A DNA stretch of 37,070 nt from Pseudomonas sp. MN1F (GCF_009391885.1 NZ_VZII01000018.1:1-37070); one strand, 5' to 3'; positions 8,017 through 17,508 are shown, counted from the stretch's first letter. Notes: a model not told the origin generated them from the letters alone. Numbers and translations are program-made.

Positions 8017-9888
8017 ATGCTGCAAAATATCAGGGACAATTCACAAGGTTGGATTGCCAAGACCATCATCGGCCTCATCGTCGTGTTGATGGCGTTGACC
8101 GGCTTCGAAGCCATCTTCAAGGCCGCCACTCACAGCCAGGACGCGGCTAAGGTGAACGGCGACACCATCAGCCTGAATGAGCTGAGCCAGGCTGCCGACA
8201 TGCAGCGCCGTCAGCTGATGCAACAGTTGGGCAAGGATTTCGACCCAGCGGTGCTGGATGACAAGCGCCTGCGCGACGCCGCGCTCAAAGGTCTGATCGA
8301 TCGCAAACTGCTGCTGCAGGGTGCCAAAGACGCCAAGTTCGCCTTCTCTGAAGCCGCGCTGGACCAGGTGATTTTGCAGACGCCGGAATTTCAGGTCGAT
8401 GGCAAGTTCAGTGCCGATCGTTTCGATCAGGTTATCCGCCAGCTGGGCTATGGCCGCATGCAGTTCCGCGACATGCTCGCGGAAGAGATGCTGATCGGCC
8501 AGCTGCGTACCGGTATCGCTGGCAGCAGCTTCGTCACCGACCAGCAGGTTGACGCCTTTGCCCGTTTGGAAAACCAGACCCGCGATTTCGCTTCCCTGAC
8601 CTTCAAGGCCGACCCGGCCGCAGTCAAGGTCAGCGATGACGAGGTCAAGGCGCATTACGAGCAGCACGCCAAGGAGTTCATGACCCCCGACCAGGTGGTC
8701 ATCGACTACATCGAGCTGAAGAAGTCGGCGTTCTTCGACCAGGTCAAGGTCACCGACGAAGAGCTCAAGGCCCAGTACGAGAAGGAAGTCGCCAACCTCG
8801 CCGAGCAGCGCCATGCCGCGCACATCCTCATCGAGGTCAACGACAAGGTCACCGACGCCCAGGCCAAGGCCAAGGCCGAAGAGGTCGAGCAACGCCTGGC
8901 CAAGGGTGAAGACTTCGCCAAGCTGGCCAAGGAGTTCTCCCAGGACCCAGGTTCTGCCAGCAATGGCGGTGACCTCGGTTTTGCAGGCCCAGGCGTGTAT
9001 GACCCGGCCTTCGAAGACGCCCTGTACAAGCTCAACGACGGCCAGGTATCGGCCCCGGTGCGTACCGAGTTCGGCTACCACCTGATCAAGCTGTTGGGCA
9101 AGCAGGCGCCGGAAGTACCGAGCTTCGCCAGCCTCAAGGACAAGCTGACCCGCGACCTGAAGACCCCGCTGGTCGAGCAGCGTTACGTCGACGCCAGCAA
9201 GCAGCTGCAGGATGCTGCCTACGAGGCTTCCGACCTGGCCCAGCCGGCCCAGGACCTGAAACTCAAGGTGCAGACTTCCGCGCCGTTCGGCCGCGAAGGC
9301 GGCGAGGGCATTACCGCCAACCGTGGTGTGATCCAGGCTGCGTTCTCCGAAGAAGTGATGGATGAAGGTGCCAACAGCACCGCCATCGAGCTCGACCCGG
9401 AAACCACCGTGGTGCTGCGCGTCAAGGAGCACCGCAAACCGGAGCAACTGCCACTGGAAGCCGTGGCCAAGAACATCAGCGAACACCTGGCCAAAGAGAA
9501 GGCAACTGCCGAACTCAAGACCAAGGCGGACAAGCTGATCGCCGGCCTGCGTGACGGTTCCATCGCTGCCGCTGGCGCTCACGACGGTCAGCAGTGGAAG
9601 GCTCACGAAGCCGTGACCCGTGGCCAGGACGGTATCGACCCGGCCGAGCTGCAGGCGCTGTTCCGCCTGGCCAAGCCGCAAGCCAAGGACAAGCCGGTGT
9701 ACGGCAGTGTGGTCCTGGCCGACGGCAGCCTGGTCGTGTTGCAGCTCAAAGGCGTCAACGAAGGTGCCGCTGCCAGCGACGACGAGAAGCAGCAGATTCG
9801 CCGCTACCTCGCATCCCGTGCTGGCCAGCAGGACTTTGCCGCCTACCGCAAGCAGCTGGAAGGCACTGCCGACATCACCCGCTACTGA
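8017..9888 (+). CDS. ppiD: Inner-membrane periplasmic chaperone PpiD (SurA-N plus parvulin domain)
   Basis: PpiD is an inner-membrane-anchored chaperone facing the periplasm that helps newly exported proteins leave the Sec translocon. The 623-residue protein has a short cytosolic N-terminus and one TM segment (TIIGLIVVLMALTGFEAIF, about 16-34). A SurA-like helical chaperone region follows, then a parvulin domain at about 262-362 (HAAHILIEV ... GGDLGFAGPGVYDPAFEDA ... FGYHLIKLL), then a C-terminal chaperone segment. Start MLQNIRDNSQGW has a GGGGGA ribosome site and matches the family N-terminus; an earlier in-frame ATG at 7939 lies in the hupB terminator. Position after lon-hupB is conserved in gammaproteobacteria. 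Confidence 0.95.
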   Translation: MLQNIRDNSQGWIAKTIIGLIVVLMALTGFEAIFKAATHSQDAAKVNGDTISLNELSQAADMQRRQLMQQLGKDFDPAVLDDKRLRDAALKGLIDRKLLLQGAKDAKFAFSEAALDQVILQTPEFQVDGKFSADRFDQVIRQLGYGRMQFRDMLAEEMLIGQLRTGIAGSSFVTDQQVDAFARLENQTRDFASLTFKADPAAVKVSDDEVKAHYEQHAKEFMTPDQVVIDYIELKKSAFFDQVKVTDEELKAQYEKEVANLAEQRHAAHILIEVNDKVTDAQAKAKAEEVEQRLAKGEDFAKLAKEFSQDPGSASNGGDLGFAGPGVYDPAFEDALYKLNDGQVSAPVRTEFGYHLIKLLGKQAPEVPSFASLKDKLTRDLKTPLVEQRYVDASKQLQDAAYEASDLAQPAQDLKLKVQTSAPFGREGGEGITANRGVIQAAFSEEVMDEGANSTAIELDPETTVVLRVKEHRKPEQLPLEAVAKNISEHLAKEKATAELKTKADKLIAGLRDGSIAAAGAHDGQQWKAHEAVTRGQDGIDPAELQALFRLAKPQAKDKPVYGSVVLADGSLVVLQLKGVNEGAAASDDEKQQIRRYLASRAGQQDFAAYRKQLEGTADITRY

Positions 9889-9904
9889 GTGATGGATGCA
9901 TGAC

Positions 9905-9940
9905 GAAACAGGCCGCGCGATGCGGCCTGTTTCATTTCTA
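9905..9940. terminator. Bidirectional terminator between ppiD and the patatin gene
   Basis: GAAACAGGCCGC (9905-9916) pairs perfectly with GCGGCCTGTTTC (9922-9933) around a 5-base loop. It sits between convergent genes, with ATTTCT on one side and AAA-type residues within the stem for the other. Confidence 0.8.
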
Positions 9941-9950
9941 CCGCCTGTAG

Positions 9951-10991
9951 CTAGCGCTTGACCCCCTCATAGTTGTCCAGCGTATCCCGCGCAATCTCCC
10001 GCCCCAGCGCAATCAGTTCCGGTGCCTTGTAGAACTCGAAGAACCGGCACACCCGCTTGGGCACGTTGATCAGCACGTCCGGTGGATACCCGGCAATCTT
10101 GTACTGCGCCAGCGACGTCTGCATCACCTCGAAGCTCTGGTTGATCAGGTCGAGCAGCGAGGCCGGCCCGACGTTGTCGATGATGAATGAACCGGTCGCC
10201 GACTTCGGTGCGCCTTCACGCTCGGGCGCCGCTGCGGGTTGCTGGGCCTCGGGGTCGGCCGCGTCGGCCAGCCACGGGTTGGGCGGTGCCAGCCCTTCGG
10301 CGACGATCTCCTGCTCGATGCGAATCAGCTCTTCGGCAGGCTTGCGCCGAAACGGCAGGCGCGAGCCCAGCGAGCTGAGCAGGGCGTCAAAACGCATCTT
10401 GAAAGCAGCGGGCCGCTCGATCACCGGCAACTGGTACTGCTTCTGGTTGGTTGCGTTGAGGTTGACCGCGATGATCAGGTCACAGTGGCTGGACACCACC
10501 GGTACGATCGGCAGGGGGTTGAGGATGCCGCCGTCGACCAACATGCGGTTGCCCTGCATCACTGGCGTGAACAGGCTCGGTATCGCCGCCGAGGCACGCA
10601 TGGCCTGATGCAGGCAGCCTTCCTGGAACCAGATTTCCTGCTGGTTGGTAAGGTCGGCCGCGACCGCCGTATAAGGGATGCGCAGCTCCTCGATGTTCAT
10701 GTCGCCGACGATCTTGCGGATCTGGCCGAACACCTTGTCACCGCGGATGGCGCCAAGGCGGAAGCTGACGTCGACCAGGCGCAGTACATCCAGGTAGTCC
10801 AGGCTTTCGATCCAGTTGCGGTATTCCTCCAGTTTGCCTGCCGCATAGATACCGCCAATCACTGCGCCCATGGAGCAGCCAGCAATGCAGGCGATGTCGT
10901 AGCCGCGCCGTTCGATTTCCTCGATCACGCCGATATGGGCATACCCACGAGCGCCTCCCGATCCCAACACCAATGCCACGCGTTTGCTCAT
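9951..10991 (-). CDS. Patatin-like phospholipase (RssA/YchK-like)
   Basis: This is a predicted serine acyl hydrolase acting on lipids. The 346-residue protein has the patatin oxyanion motif GSGGARG (residues 10-16), the nucleophile elbow G-C-S-M-G with Ser40, and the second dyad residue in DGG at Asp153. There is no signal peptide, so it should be cytosolic. A low-complexity Pro/Ala/Glu linker near 240-275 separates the patatin fold from a C-terminal extension. Its layout is closest to the RssA/YchK and NTE-related group rather than the secreted ExoU toxins. It diverges from the lipoprotein gene at 11144 with about 150 bases between. The natural substrate is unknown. Confidence 0.9.
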   Translation of the reverse strand: MSKRVALVLGSGGARGYAHIGVIEEIERRGYDIACIAGCSMGAVIGGIYAAGKLEEYRNWIESLDYLDVLRLVDVSFRLGAIRGDKVFGQIRKIVGDMNIEELRIPYTAVAADLTNQQEIWFQEGCLHQAMRASAAIPSLFTPVMQGNRMLVDGGILNPLPIVPVVSSHCDLIIAVNLNATNQKQYQLPVIERPAAFKMRFDALLSSLGSRLPFRRKPAEELIRIEQEIVAEGLAPPNPWLADAADPEAQQPAAAPEREGAPKSATGSFIIDNVGPASLLDLINQSFEVMQTSLAQYKIAGYPPDVLINVPKRVCRFFEFYKAPELIALGREIARDTLDNYEGVKR

Positions 10992-11143
10992 GAGCTTTCC
11001 CCGGCTTGTGTCACTATGGTCCTACAATGCACCGAGCGTTGCCTGTGCTTCAATAAACACTCTAGGCAAAGCCTCCCGGACGCGGCACTTTTCATCCGGC
11101 CGAGCGTCGAAGAGCCATTATTCAAACTGTTGAGGTAACACTG

Positions 11144-11422
11144 ATGAAAGTCTGGATCTGCCTTCCCCTGATTGCCCTTGCTCTCGCCGGTTGCGCGGGC
11201 AAGACGGCCTATCGGGAGAGCTGCGCAACGCAACTGGATGCGGCCTGGAAAGAGCTCGACCTGGCCAAGGCAGAAGGCTTTGCAGGTGCCGTGAGCTATT
11301 CCAAGGCGCTGTCACTGTTGACCGGCGCCAAGACCCAGCAGCAATTCGAAGGTTACGAGAGCTGCACCAACAAAGCCGAAAAGGCCCGCTTCTATATTCG
11401 TGAGTCGCGCGCCGGGCGCTGA
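11144..11422 (+). CDS. Small outer-membrane-type lipoprotein, unknown function
   Basis: The 92-residue precursor begins with a lipoprotein signal ending in LAGC, so Cys17 would be lipidated and the mature protein is about 76 residues. The residue after the Cys is Ala, which suggests outer-membrane sorting. The mature part is charged and probably helical, and has two further cysteines (in ESCATQL and ESCTNKA) that could form a disulfide in the periplasm. A GAGGTAA ribosome site lies before the ATG. It is followed after 14 bases by the CHAD gene and probably co-transcribed with it. I do not recognise a named family. Confidence 0.85.
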   Translation: MKVWICLPLIALALAGCAGKTAYRESCATQLDAAWKELDLAKAEGFAGAVSYSKALSLLTGAKTQQQFEGYESCTNKAEKARFYIRESRAGR

Positions 11423-11436
11423 CCAAGGAGCGTTAA

Positions 11437-12204
11437 ATGTCCGCCATGCTCGATCATGTCGTTGCCCAGTTGCTGACCTTGCAGGTGCGCCTGCTGGCCT
11501 GTCGCGAACGCCTGGCCGCGGACACCGACAGCGAGGCCCTGCACGACCTGCGTACCAGCTTGCGGCGCCTGCGCAGCCTGTTGCGGCCGTTGCGCGGGCT
11601 GCCGGGGGTGGAGCAACTGGAGGAGGCCGCCAGTTCGTTGGGCACATTGACAACGCCCCTGCGTGATCGTGAGGTGCTGGCCGCCGAGCTCATCGGGCGC
11701 GGCCATGCCGAAGCCGGGCAGCGACGCCTGGCAGGGCGCGACAGGACATTCGCCAGCGTTGCCACCAGCGCGCAGCTGACCCGGGTGCTGGCGATCGTCG
11801 ATGCGTTCCCGCTGTTCTTGCGGGCAGCCGATCGCGAAGGGCTGGCCAAATCGCTGGACAAGCGGGTCGACAAGCGCCTGTTCAAACAGTGGCACAAACT
11901 GCGCAAGGCCCTGCGGGACCCCGCCCATGACCGCCATCGCCTGCGTCTGCTGATCAAGCGGGTGCGCTACGGCGACGAGGCCTATCCGCAGCTCGATCAT
12001 GCCGGCAAGAAACTGCAGCGCCTGTTGAAGAGGGCCCAGGGCGATCTGGGTGATTGGCATGACCGCCTGCAGTGGTTGCTGCAGGCCAAGGATCACCCTG
12101 ACCTGGCGCCTTGCAAGGTCTCCTGGGAGCAGGAACTGCACGAGGCAGAGCGCACCTCCGATGTCACCCTTGATGCGCTGCAGGCCGCGCTCAAGCGGCG
12201 TTAG
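11437..12204 (+). CDS. CHAD domain protein
   Basis: This 255-residue cytosolic protein is made almost entirely of a CHAD (conserved histidine alpha-helical) domain, shown by two helical repeats with basic/His patches: HDLRTSLRRLRSLLRPL near residue 36 and HRLRLLIKRVRYGDEA near 168. CHAD domains bind inorganic polyphosphate and often accompany CYTH triphosphatases. No CYTH gene is adjacent here. An AAGGAG ribosome site precedes the ATG. It is probably in one transcript with the lipoprotein upstream and the thioesterase downstream. Confidence 0.9.
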   Translation: MSAMLDHVVAQLLTLQVRLLACRERLAADTDSEALHDLRTSLRRLRSLLRPLRGLPGVEQLEEAASSLGTLTTPLRDREVLAAELIGRGHAEAGQRRLAGRDRTFASVATSAQLTRVLAIVDAFPLFLRAADREGLAKSLDKRVDKRLFKQWHKLRKALRDPAHDRHRLRLLIKRVRYGDEAYPQLDHAGKKLQRLLKRAQGDLGDWHDRLQWLLQAKDHPDLAPCKVSWEQELHEAERTSDVTLDALQAALKRR

Positions 12205-12291
12205 CCCGGCAAATGACCGATATGCGGGCTGATCGGCCGGAGTTTGCTGGCTAGTATTGGCAAATCTTTCGCTGTAGGCAGGAGCCGGCCG

Positions 12292-13089
12292 ATGAATTTC
12301 AACCAACTGCTCGATGCCGTGCGGGCAAACCCCGACGCGGTCAGCATTCCACCCAGCTGGGCCCAGGGGCGCGCCGTGTTTGGCGGCCTGATGGCGGCCA
12401 TGGTTCATGAAAGCATGCGTCTGAAGCTCTGCGATGATCGCCCGGTGCGCTCGCTGGCCATCAGCTTCGTCAGCCCGGCGGCAGCGGATGTTCCCATTCG
12501 TTTCGAGGTCGAGGTGCTGCGTGAGGGCAAGGCGGTCAGCACGTTGCTGGGCCGGGCCATTCAGGATGGCCAGGTGGTGACGCTGGTGCAGGGTAATTTT
12601 GGTGCGGGCCGGCCATCGGTGGTCGATGTTGCGGCTGCACCCGCCGTGGAGATGAAGCCGCTTGAGCAGGCGGCCCCGGAGTTGCCTTACATCAAGGGCG
12701 TCACCCCGGAGTTCATGCGCCATGTCGCCTTGCGCTGGTCGGTCGGGGGCCTGCCGTTCAGTGGCAACCAGTCGCGCCACATGGGCGGCTGGGTGCGCCT
12801 GCGCGATGTTGCCGAAGAGCAGGTCAACGAGGCGCACCTGCTGGCGCTGGTGGATGCCTGGCCGCCGAGCCTGATGCCGTTCCTCAAGCAGCCTGCCGCG
12901 GGCAGTACGCTGACCTGGACCATCGAATTCATCCAGCCGACGGCGAAACTGTCAACGCTGGACTGGTGCCATTACCGTGTCGAGACCGAGCACGCGCGCG
13001 ATGGCTATGGCCACGCGGCGGCAGCATTGTGGAGTGCCGAAGGGCAGCTGCTGGCCCTGAGCCGGCAGACGGTCACGGTGTTTGCCTGA
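12292..13089 (+). CDS. TesB-like acyl-CoA thioesterase family protein
   Basis: The 265-residue protein looks like a double-hotdog thioesterase of the TesB/acyl-CoA thioesterase family. The N-terminal half has the FGGLMAAMVHESMRLKL block (near residue 27) and the C-terminal half has the typical WTIEFIQPTAKLSTLDWCHYRV and AALWSAEGQLLALSRQ strands. It would hydrolyse acyl-CoA thioesters in the cytosol; substrate length is not readable. The ATG at 12292 has an AGGAG ribosome site; an in-frame ATG at 12244 lacks one. It ends only three bases from the convergent gene at 13093. Confidence 0.88.
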   Translation: MNFNQLLDAVRANPDAVSIPPSWAQGRAVFGGLMAAMVHESMRLKLCDDRPVRSLAISFVSPAAADVPIRFEVEVLREGKAVSTLLGRAIQDGQVVTLVQGNFGAGRPSVVDVAAAPAVEMKPLEQAAPELPYIKGVTPEFMRHVALRWSVGGLPFSGNQSRHMGGWVRLRDVAEEQVNEAHLLALVDAWPPSLMPFLKQPAAGSTLTWTIEFIQPTAKLSTLDWCHYRVETEHARDGYGHAAAALWSAEGQLLALSRQTVTVFA

Positions 13090-13092
13090 GCA

Positions 13093-13461
13093 TCACCGCC
13101 GGTGCTTGTGCCGCTCGCGCCAGGCTTTCCACCAGGCACCGCTGAGGACGAAGCGCGGGAAGGTGACGAACTGCTCGGTCAGCAGCCGCTGCACGGCGTC
13201 CTTGCGGTTGGCGAACGGTTCGGGCTGTTCGGCTTCCAGGCGATGCCCGTGGCGCTGCAGGCCCAGGCCGGCGATCAGGGCAATGACGCCGACGGCGATC
13301 TGGCCCAGGTCCAGGGCGAACAGGCCTGACAGCACCAGCAGGGCACCGAGGATGAACAGCGGCACGGCAATCAGGTGCAACACCAGGTTGGTCGGGTGCC
13401 GGTGATTGTGGTGGTAGCTACGCCATTGCCAGGCGTGCAGGTTGGTCAGTCGTTTGCTCAT
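13093..13461 (-). CDS. DUF962/Mpo1-like membrane protein
   Basis: The 122-residue protein has two predicted membrane helices (about 26-46 and 49-67) flanked by histidine-rich motifs: YHHNHRHPTN-LVLHLIAVPL before and within the first helix and RHGHRLE after the second. Conserved His residues around two short helices are typical of DUF962, whose yeast member Mpo1 is an Fe(II) dioxygenase in fatty acid alpha-oxidation. That activity is only an analogy here. It is monocistronic and convergent with the thioesterase gene. Confidence 0.75.
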   Translation of the reverse strand: MSKRLTNLHAWQWRSYHHNHRHPTNLVLHLIAVPLFILGALLVLSGLFALDLGQIAVGVIALIAGLGLQRHGHRLEAEQPEPFANRKDAVQRLLTEQFVTFPRFVLSGAWWKAWRERHKHRR

Positions 13462-13560
13462 GGGCGGCTCCTCGCGATGTGGGTCGCGCTGTTTATTGCA
13501 AGCATGCCCAAAGCTTAGTGCGGCCCCGGTTACGGGGCCAATCGAGGCTGGCTATGGCGA

Positions 13561-15039
13561 CTATAGCTTGAGCTGGCCGATGGCCTTGTTCAGCTCACCG
13601 GCCAGCGTCGCCAGCTGGCTGCTGGTGGTGGCCGAGCCGACGGTCTGCTGCACGGTTTCTTCGGTGACATCGCGGATGCTCACCACCGCACGGTTCATTT
13701 CTTCGGCCACCTGGCTTTGCTGTTCGGCGGCGACGGCGATCTGCGTGTTGCTCTCGCGCATTTGCGCGACCGCACCGGTAATCTCGGCCAGTGCCGCGCC
13801 GGCCTCCTGGGCCTGGCGGACGCAGTCGTCGGCCTTGTATGAGCTCTCCTGCATGAACTCCACGGCGTCACGGGTGCCGGCCTGCAGGTCGGCGACCATA
13901 CGGGTGATTTCGTCGGTGGAGGTCTGCACGCGCTTGGCCAGGTTGCGTACCTCGTCGGCGACCACGGCGAAACCACGGCCCAAGTCGCCAGCGCGGGCGG
14001 CTTCGATGGCGGCGTTGAGCGCCAGCAGGTTGGTCTGCTCGGCAATGCTGTGGATGACCCCGACCACGCTGTTGATCTTCTGGCTGTCGTCGGCGAGCTG
14101 ACGAATCATTTCGGCGGTTTGCTGAACGCCACTGGAAAGCCCGGAGATCGAATCCTGCACCCGGCTGACCACTTCCTTGCCGCTGCCGGCGAGGGTGTCG
14201 GCGGTCTGCGACAAGTCACGGGTGGCGCCAGCATGCTGGGCAATATGGTGCACAGTGGCCGACATTTCGTTGATCGCCGTGGCCGCCTGGTCGGTCTCGC
14301 TCTGTTGGCCGAGCATGCCATGGCGCACTTCGTTCATGCTCGCGGCCAGGCGCGCGGCACCGGAGTCCAGCTGCGCCGCAGTGTCGGCGACGGTGCTGAC
14401 CACCCGGTGGTAGGTGGCCTGCATGGCATTGAAGGCACCGGCCATCTGCCCGACTTCGTCGCCGCAGGCCAGCGGGACGCGGGCCGACAGGTCGCCGGTC
14501 TTTTCCACGTGCAGCATCACGTCCTTGAGGGTGTTGAGCTGGCTGAGCAGGAAGCGGATCAGCAGCTGCGAGGCGCCGAGCATCGCCAGCATCAGGATCA
14601 GCACGCAGACGGCGTAGTTGCTGAAGCGGTCGAAGAACACCTGACGCAGGCTTGGCGCTGTTGCCAGTACGGCCAGTTGCTGCTCGCCATGGCGCAGCAC
14701 CTGGGCGCCGCGCAGCGGGTTGTCGCCCAGGATCCAGGCAGCCGGCAAGGCTACCCAGCCTTGTGCGTTGGCCAGGGCTTCGAGGCGCTCACCCGCGTAA
14801 GTGGGTGTCTGGCCGGGTTGCCAGGTAATCAGGTTGGCCTGGCGCGGCAGCGCCTGCCCGGTGGGCCAGGCGGCCAGCAGTTCGGCCTGGGCTTGCGCCT
14901 GGGCCTGCGCGGCATCGGCGCGGGCGCGTTGCTCCAGGTGCACCGCATACAGCACCAGCAGCAAGGTCGTGACAAAGGCCACCGCGTTGACGGCCCAGAA
15001 TTTGTACTTCAGGGAAACATTGCTAAGCCAGGCACCCAT
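13561..15039 (-). CDS. Methyl-accepting chemotaxis protein
   Basis: This is a 492-residue transmembrane chemoreceptor. TM1 lies at about 14-35, a small periplasmic sensor of about 100 residues at 36-140, TM2 at about 141-164, HAMP at about 162-214 and the coiled-coil signalling domain to the end. The hairpin tip [35 protein letters not shown] is well conserved, with DL where EQ, ES or ET is commoner. There is no C-terminal CheR/CheB-tethering pentapeptide. The sensor is too small for dCache or HBM domains, and its ligand cannot be read from sequence; its start is Ala/Gln repetitive ([12 protein letters not shown]). No chemotaxis genes are nearby, so it acts with che genes elsewhere. Confidence 0.93.
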   Translation of the reverse strand: MGAWLSNVSLKYKFWAVNAVAFVTTLLLVLYAVHLEQRARADAAQAQAQAQAELLAAWPTGQALPRQANLITWQPGQTPTYAGERLEALANAQGWVALPAAWILGDNPLRGAQVLRHGEQQLAVLATAPSLRQVFFDRFSNYAVCVLILMLAMLGASQLLIRFLLSQLNTLKDVMLHVEKTGDLSARVPLACGDEVGQMAGAFNAMQATYHRVVSTVADTAAQLDSGAARLAASMNEVRHGMLGQQSETDQAATAINEMSATVHHIAQHAGATRDLSQTADTLAGSGKEVVSRVQDSISGLSSGVQQTAEMIRQLADDSQKINSVVGVIHSIAEQTNLLALNAAIEAARAGDLGRGFAVVADEVRNLAKRVQTSTDEITRMVADLQAGTRDAVEFMQESSYKADDCVRQAQEAGAALAEITGAVAQMRESNTQIAVAAEQQSQVAEEMNRAVVSIRDVTEETVQQTVGSATTSSQLATLAGELNKAIGQLKL

Positions 15040-15127
15040 GGGTAGGTCTTCTCTGAGTTGAGCGGAAACATTATTGGCAAGGTGCCATCATTGTGCCCGC
15101 ACACTCGAGTAACGCTCATGACCTGGG

Positions 15128-15925
15128 TCAAGGAAGCTGAAAGAAGGCTTTGGCCGTGGCGCTGGTGTGTTGCGCGCAGTGCTCGATACGCTCGTTGCGA
15201 TGCAGCGCCACTTCGCGCAGCACCTCGGTCAGGAATGCCGGCTCATTGCGGCCGTTTTTCGGCTTCGGCCGCAGGCTGCGTGGCAGCAGGTAGGGCGCGT
15301 CGCTCTCCAGCATCAGCCGCCCTTCGGCAATATTGCCCACCAGCGGATGCAGGTGGGTGCCGCGGCGCTCGTCACAGATCCAGCCGGTGATGCCGATGTG
15401 CAGGTCCATGTCCAGGTAGGCGAACAAGGCTTCGCGCTCACCGGTAAAACAATGCACCACGGCAGCTGGCAGGTGGTCGCGGTAATCCTTGAGGATCGCC
15501 AGCAGGCGCTCGCTGGCATCGCGCTCGTGCAGAAACACCGGCAGGCGCAGTTCGGCTGCCAGGGCCAGCTGGGCTTCCAGGGCTTTTTCCTGCAGTGGGC
15601 GAGGGGAGAAGTCACGGTTGAAGTCCAGCCCGCATTCACCCACGGCACGCACTCGGGATTCAGCCAACAGCTGGCGCAGTTGCCGCTCGCTGGTGCCATC
15701 CCATGACTTGGCGTCGTGTGGGTGTACGCCGGCCGTGGCAAACAGGTGCTGGCCGTCGCCATCGAGCTGCTGGCACAGTTCCAGTGCCTGCTCGCTGACC
15801 TCCAGGCTGGTGCCGGTCAGGACCATCTGTACCACGCCGGCCTCGATGGCGCGCTCGACGATGGCGGCCTGCTGGTCGTGGAAACTGCTGTTGGTCAGGT
15901 TGACGCCGATATCGATCAGTTGCAT
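15128..15925 (-). CDS. tatD: TatD-family metal-dependent DNase
   Basis: TatD is a cytosolic TIM-barrel metallohydrolase with 3'-5' exonuclease activity, implicated in DNA repair. The 265-residue protein matches E. coli TatD itself rather than YcfH or YjjV. It starts [15 protein letters not shown] and has [48 protein letters not shown] and [12 protein letters not shown]. These blocks hold the His, Glu and Asp metal ligands. The start at 15925 matches the family N-terminus; an in-frame ATG 33 codons upstream lies over the promoter. It follows the chemoreceptor gene's strand but is separated by 88 bases. Confidence 0.93.
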   Translation of the reverse strand: MQLIDIGVNLTNSSFHDQQAAIVERAIEAGVVQMVLTGTSLEVSEQALELCQQLDGDGQHLFATAGVHPHDAKSWDGTSERQLRQLLAESRVRAVGECGLDFNRDFSPRPLQEKALEAQLALAAELRLPVFLHERDASERLLAILKDYRDHLPAAVVHCFTGEREALFAYLDMDLHIGITGWICDERRGTHLHPLVGNIAEGRLMLESDAPYLLPRSLRPKPKNGRNEPAFLTEVLREVALHRNERIEHCAQHTSATAKAFFQLP

Positions 15926-15952
15926 GGTGCTACCTCGTGCCGCGGGGCGGCC

Positions 15953-15961
15953 AGCATAGCA
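15953..15961 (-). promoter_or_regulatory. Extended -10 promoter candidate for tatD
   Basis: On the minus strand TGC-TATGCT (15961-15953) is an extended -10 element about 28 bases before the tatD ATG. A weak -35 (TTCCGA) lies 16 bases upstream. The divergent region 15926-16082 must also serve the lytic transglycosylase gene, for which I see no clear promoter. Confidence 0.4.
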
Positions 15962-16082
15962 AAAAGCGTGATATTCGGAAAAAACCAAGAACTTCAGGCG
16001 CTTGCCGTGGTCTTTTACCGTCATTTCTCACGACCGCGCGTACCACATGGCTGCCGCCCACCGACCACGGACACGATTTCGC

Positions 16083-17489
16083 ATGCTGCGATACCTGTTG
16101 ACCCTGTTGCTGATGCTTGGGCTGACCACGGTCGGCCCGGCGTATGCACGGCTGCCGGGGCCACAGCAGAACGTGCCGGTGACCACCGCCCGAGACTTGC
16201 AGCAGATCCGTAGCAGCAAGGTGCTGCGGGTGCTGGTCAACCAGAGCCGCAACAGCTCCGGAGAGATCAAGGGTGAGCCGGTGGGTATCGAGTATTACCG
16301 CCTGCGCGGGCTTGAGCATTACCTCAATGCCCGGGCCGCTGATGGCCAGCAGATCCGCCTGAAGCTCATTCCGCGGGCCAAGGAGCAGCTGCTGGGTGCC
16401 CTGCAGCGCGGCGAAGGCGACCTGGCCGCGCCGGGCGAGCTGCTCGACCCGGCCGTGACAGGCGGGGTCAACAGCAGTGCGCCGGTAGTGGACCAGGTGC
16501 CGCTGCTGCTGGTCGGGCGCAAGGGTGAGCGCAGCTATACCCGCGCCGAGCAGCTGTCCGGGCGCACGGTGGCATTGACCAGCGCCAGCGCGGCAGGGGC
16601 GGTGATCCAGCAGCTCAACCAGCAGCTGGCGCTGCGCAAACGGGCGCCGATCAAAATCGAATGGGTTGATTCGACCCTGGCGGTGGAAGATGTGCTGGAG
16701 ATGGTCCAGGCCGGTATCTATCCCTTGACCATGGTGGAGCGCCCGATCGCCCAGCGCTGGGCCAGGGTCATGCCGAACCTGCGCCTGGATAGCCGGGTGC
16801 AACTGGGGCAGGCGCAGGCCATGCGCTGGTATGTGCGGCGCGACGCGACGATGTTGCTGGCCACGGTGGATCGTTTTCTCCAAGGGTATCGGGCACCGGA
16901 AAACCAGGATGCCGCCTTCGAACGCATCTACCGGCGCCAGTACCGCGTGCACAACCCGCTGGCGCGCAAGGATCGCCAGCGCCTCGACTCATTGCGTGCG
17001 GTGTTGCAGAAGCATGGCGAGGCGCAGCAGATCGACTGGCTGAACCTGGCCGCCCTGGCTTTCAAGGAATCCACCCTCAACCCTGCGGCGCGCGGCAGCG
17101 GCGGGGCGCACGGCCTGATGCAGATCACCCCGTCGGCTGCGCAACGGGTGGGGGTCAGCGACACCGGCTCGGTCGATGGCAATGTCCAGGCCAGTGCGCG
17201 TTATCTGGCGCTGATCCGCCGCAAGTTCTTCGCCAGCCCGCAGATCAACGAGCGCGAGCGCATGGCGTTTGTGCTGGCGGCCTACAACCTTGGCCCGGAG
17301 CGGGTCCAGGCCATGCGCGCCGAGGCCCGCAAGCGCGGCCTCAACGGTAACCAGTGGTTCTTCCAGACCGAGCGCATCGCCATGGAGCAGGTCGGCATGG
17401 GGCCGGTCAACTTCGTCAACAGCGTCAACAAGTACTTCCTGGCGTTCAACCGCGAGCGCACGGCACTGGAACGGGTGGTCAGTCGCTGA
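16083..17489 (+). CDS. MltF-like membrane-bound lytic murein transglycosylase
   Basis: The 468-residue protein is a predicted periplasmic peptidoglycan-cleaving enzyme of the MltF type. A signal peptide (MLRYLLTLLLMLGLTTVGPAYA) is followed by a solute-binding-protein-like regulatory domain (about 50-280, starting IRSSKVLRVLVNQS) and a C-terminal SLT domain. That domain has catalytic Glu329 in AFKESTLNPAARG, then GAHGLMQITPSAA and AAYNLGP. Start 16083 gives a proper signal peptide; ATGs at 16002 and 16047 would precede it with a charged stretch. The ribosome site is weak (CACGGACA). It may be a paralogue of MltF rather than MltF itself, so I leave the symbol blank. Confidence 0.88.
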   Translation: MLRYLLTLLLMLGLTTVGPAYARLPGPQQNVPVTTARDLQQIRSSKVLRVLVNQSRNSSGEIKGEPVGIEYYRLRGLEHYLNARAADGQQIRLKLIPRAKEQLLGALQRGEGDLAAPGELLDPAVTGGVNSSAPVVDQVPLLLVGRKGERSYTRAEQLSGRTVALTSASAAGAVIQQLNQQLALRKRAPIKIEWVDSTLAVEDVLEMVQAGIYPLTMVERPIAQRWARVMPNLRLDSRVQLGQAQAMRWYVRRDATMLLATVDRFLQGYRAPENQDAAFERIYRRQYRVHNPLARKDRQRLDSLRAVLQKHGEAQQIDWLNLAALAFKESTLNPAARGSGGAHGLMQITPSAAQRVGVSDTGSVDGNVQASARYLALIRRKFFASPQINERERMAFVLAAYNLGPERVQAMRAEARKRGLNGNQWFFQTERIAMEQVGMGPVNFVNSVNKYFLAFNRERTALERVVSR

Positions 17490-17491
17490 CA

Positions 17492-17508
17492 AATCGATTT
17501 TGTCGATT
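17492..17508. promoter_or_regulatory. Palindrome upstream of the DoxX gene
   Basis: AATCGA-TTTTG-TCGATT is a perfect 6-bp inverted repeat, starting 3 bases after the transglycosylase stop and about 95 bases before the DoxX start. It could be an operator or a weak terminator stem. A sigma70-like pair TTTTCA-N16-TATGAT follows near 17531-17558, so operator use is plausible. Confidence 0.35.

Noticed and set aside
15040..15127. Sigma28 (FliA) promoter for the chemoreceptor gene
   Set aside because: GCCAATAA on the minus strand resembles the -10 element, but no TAAA lies 15 bases upstream.
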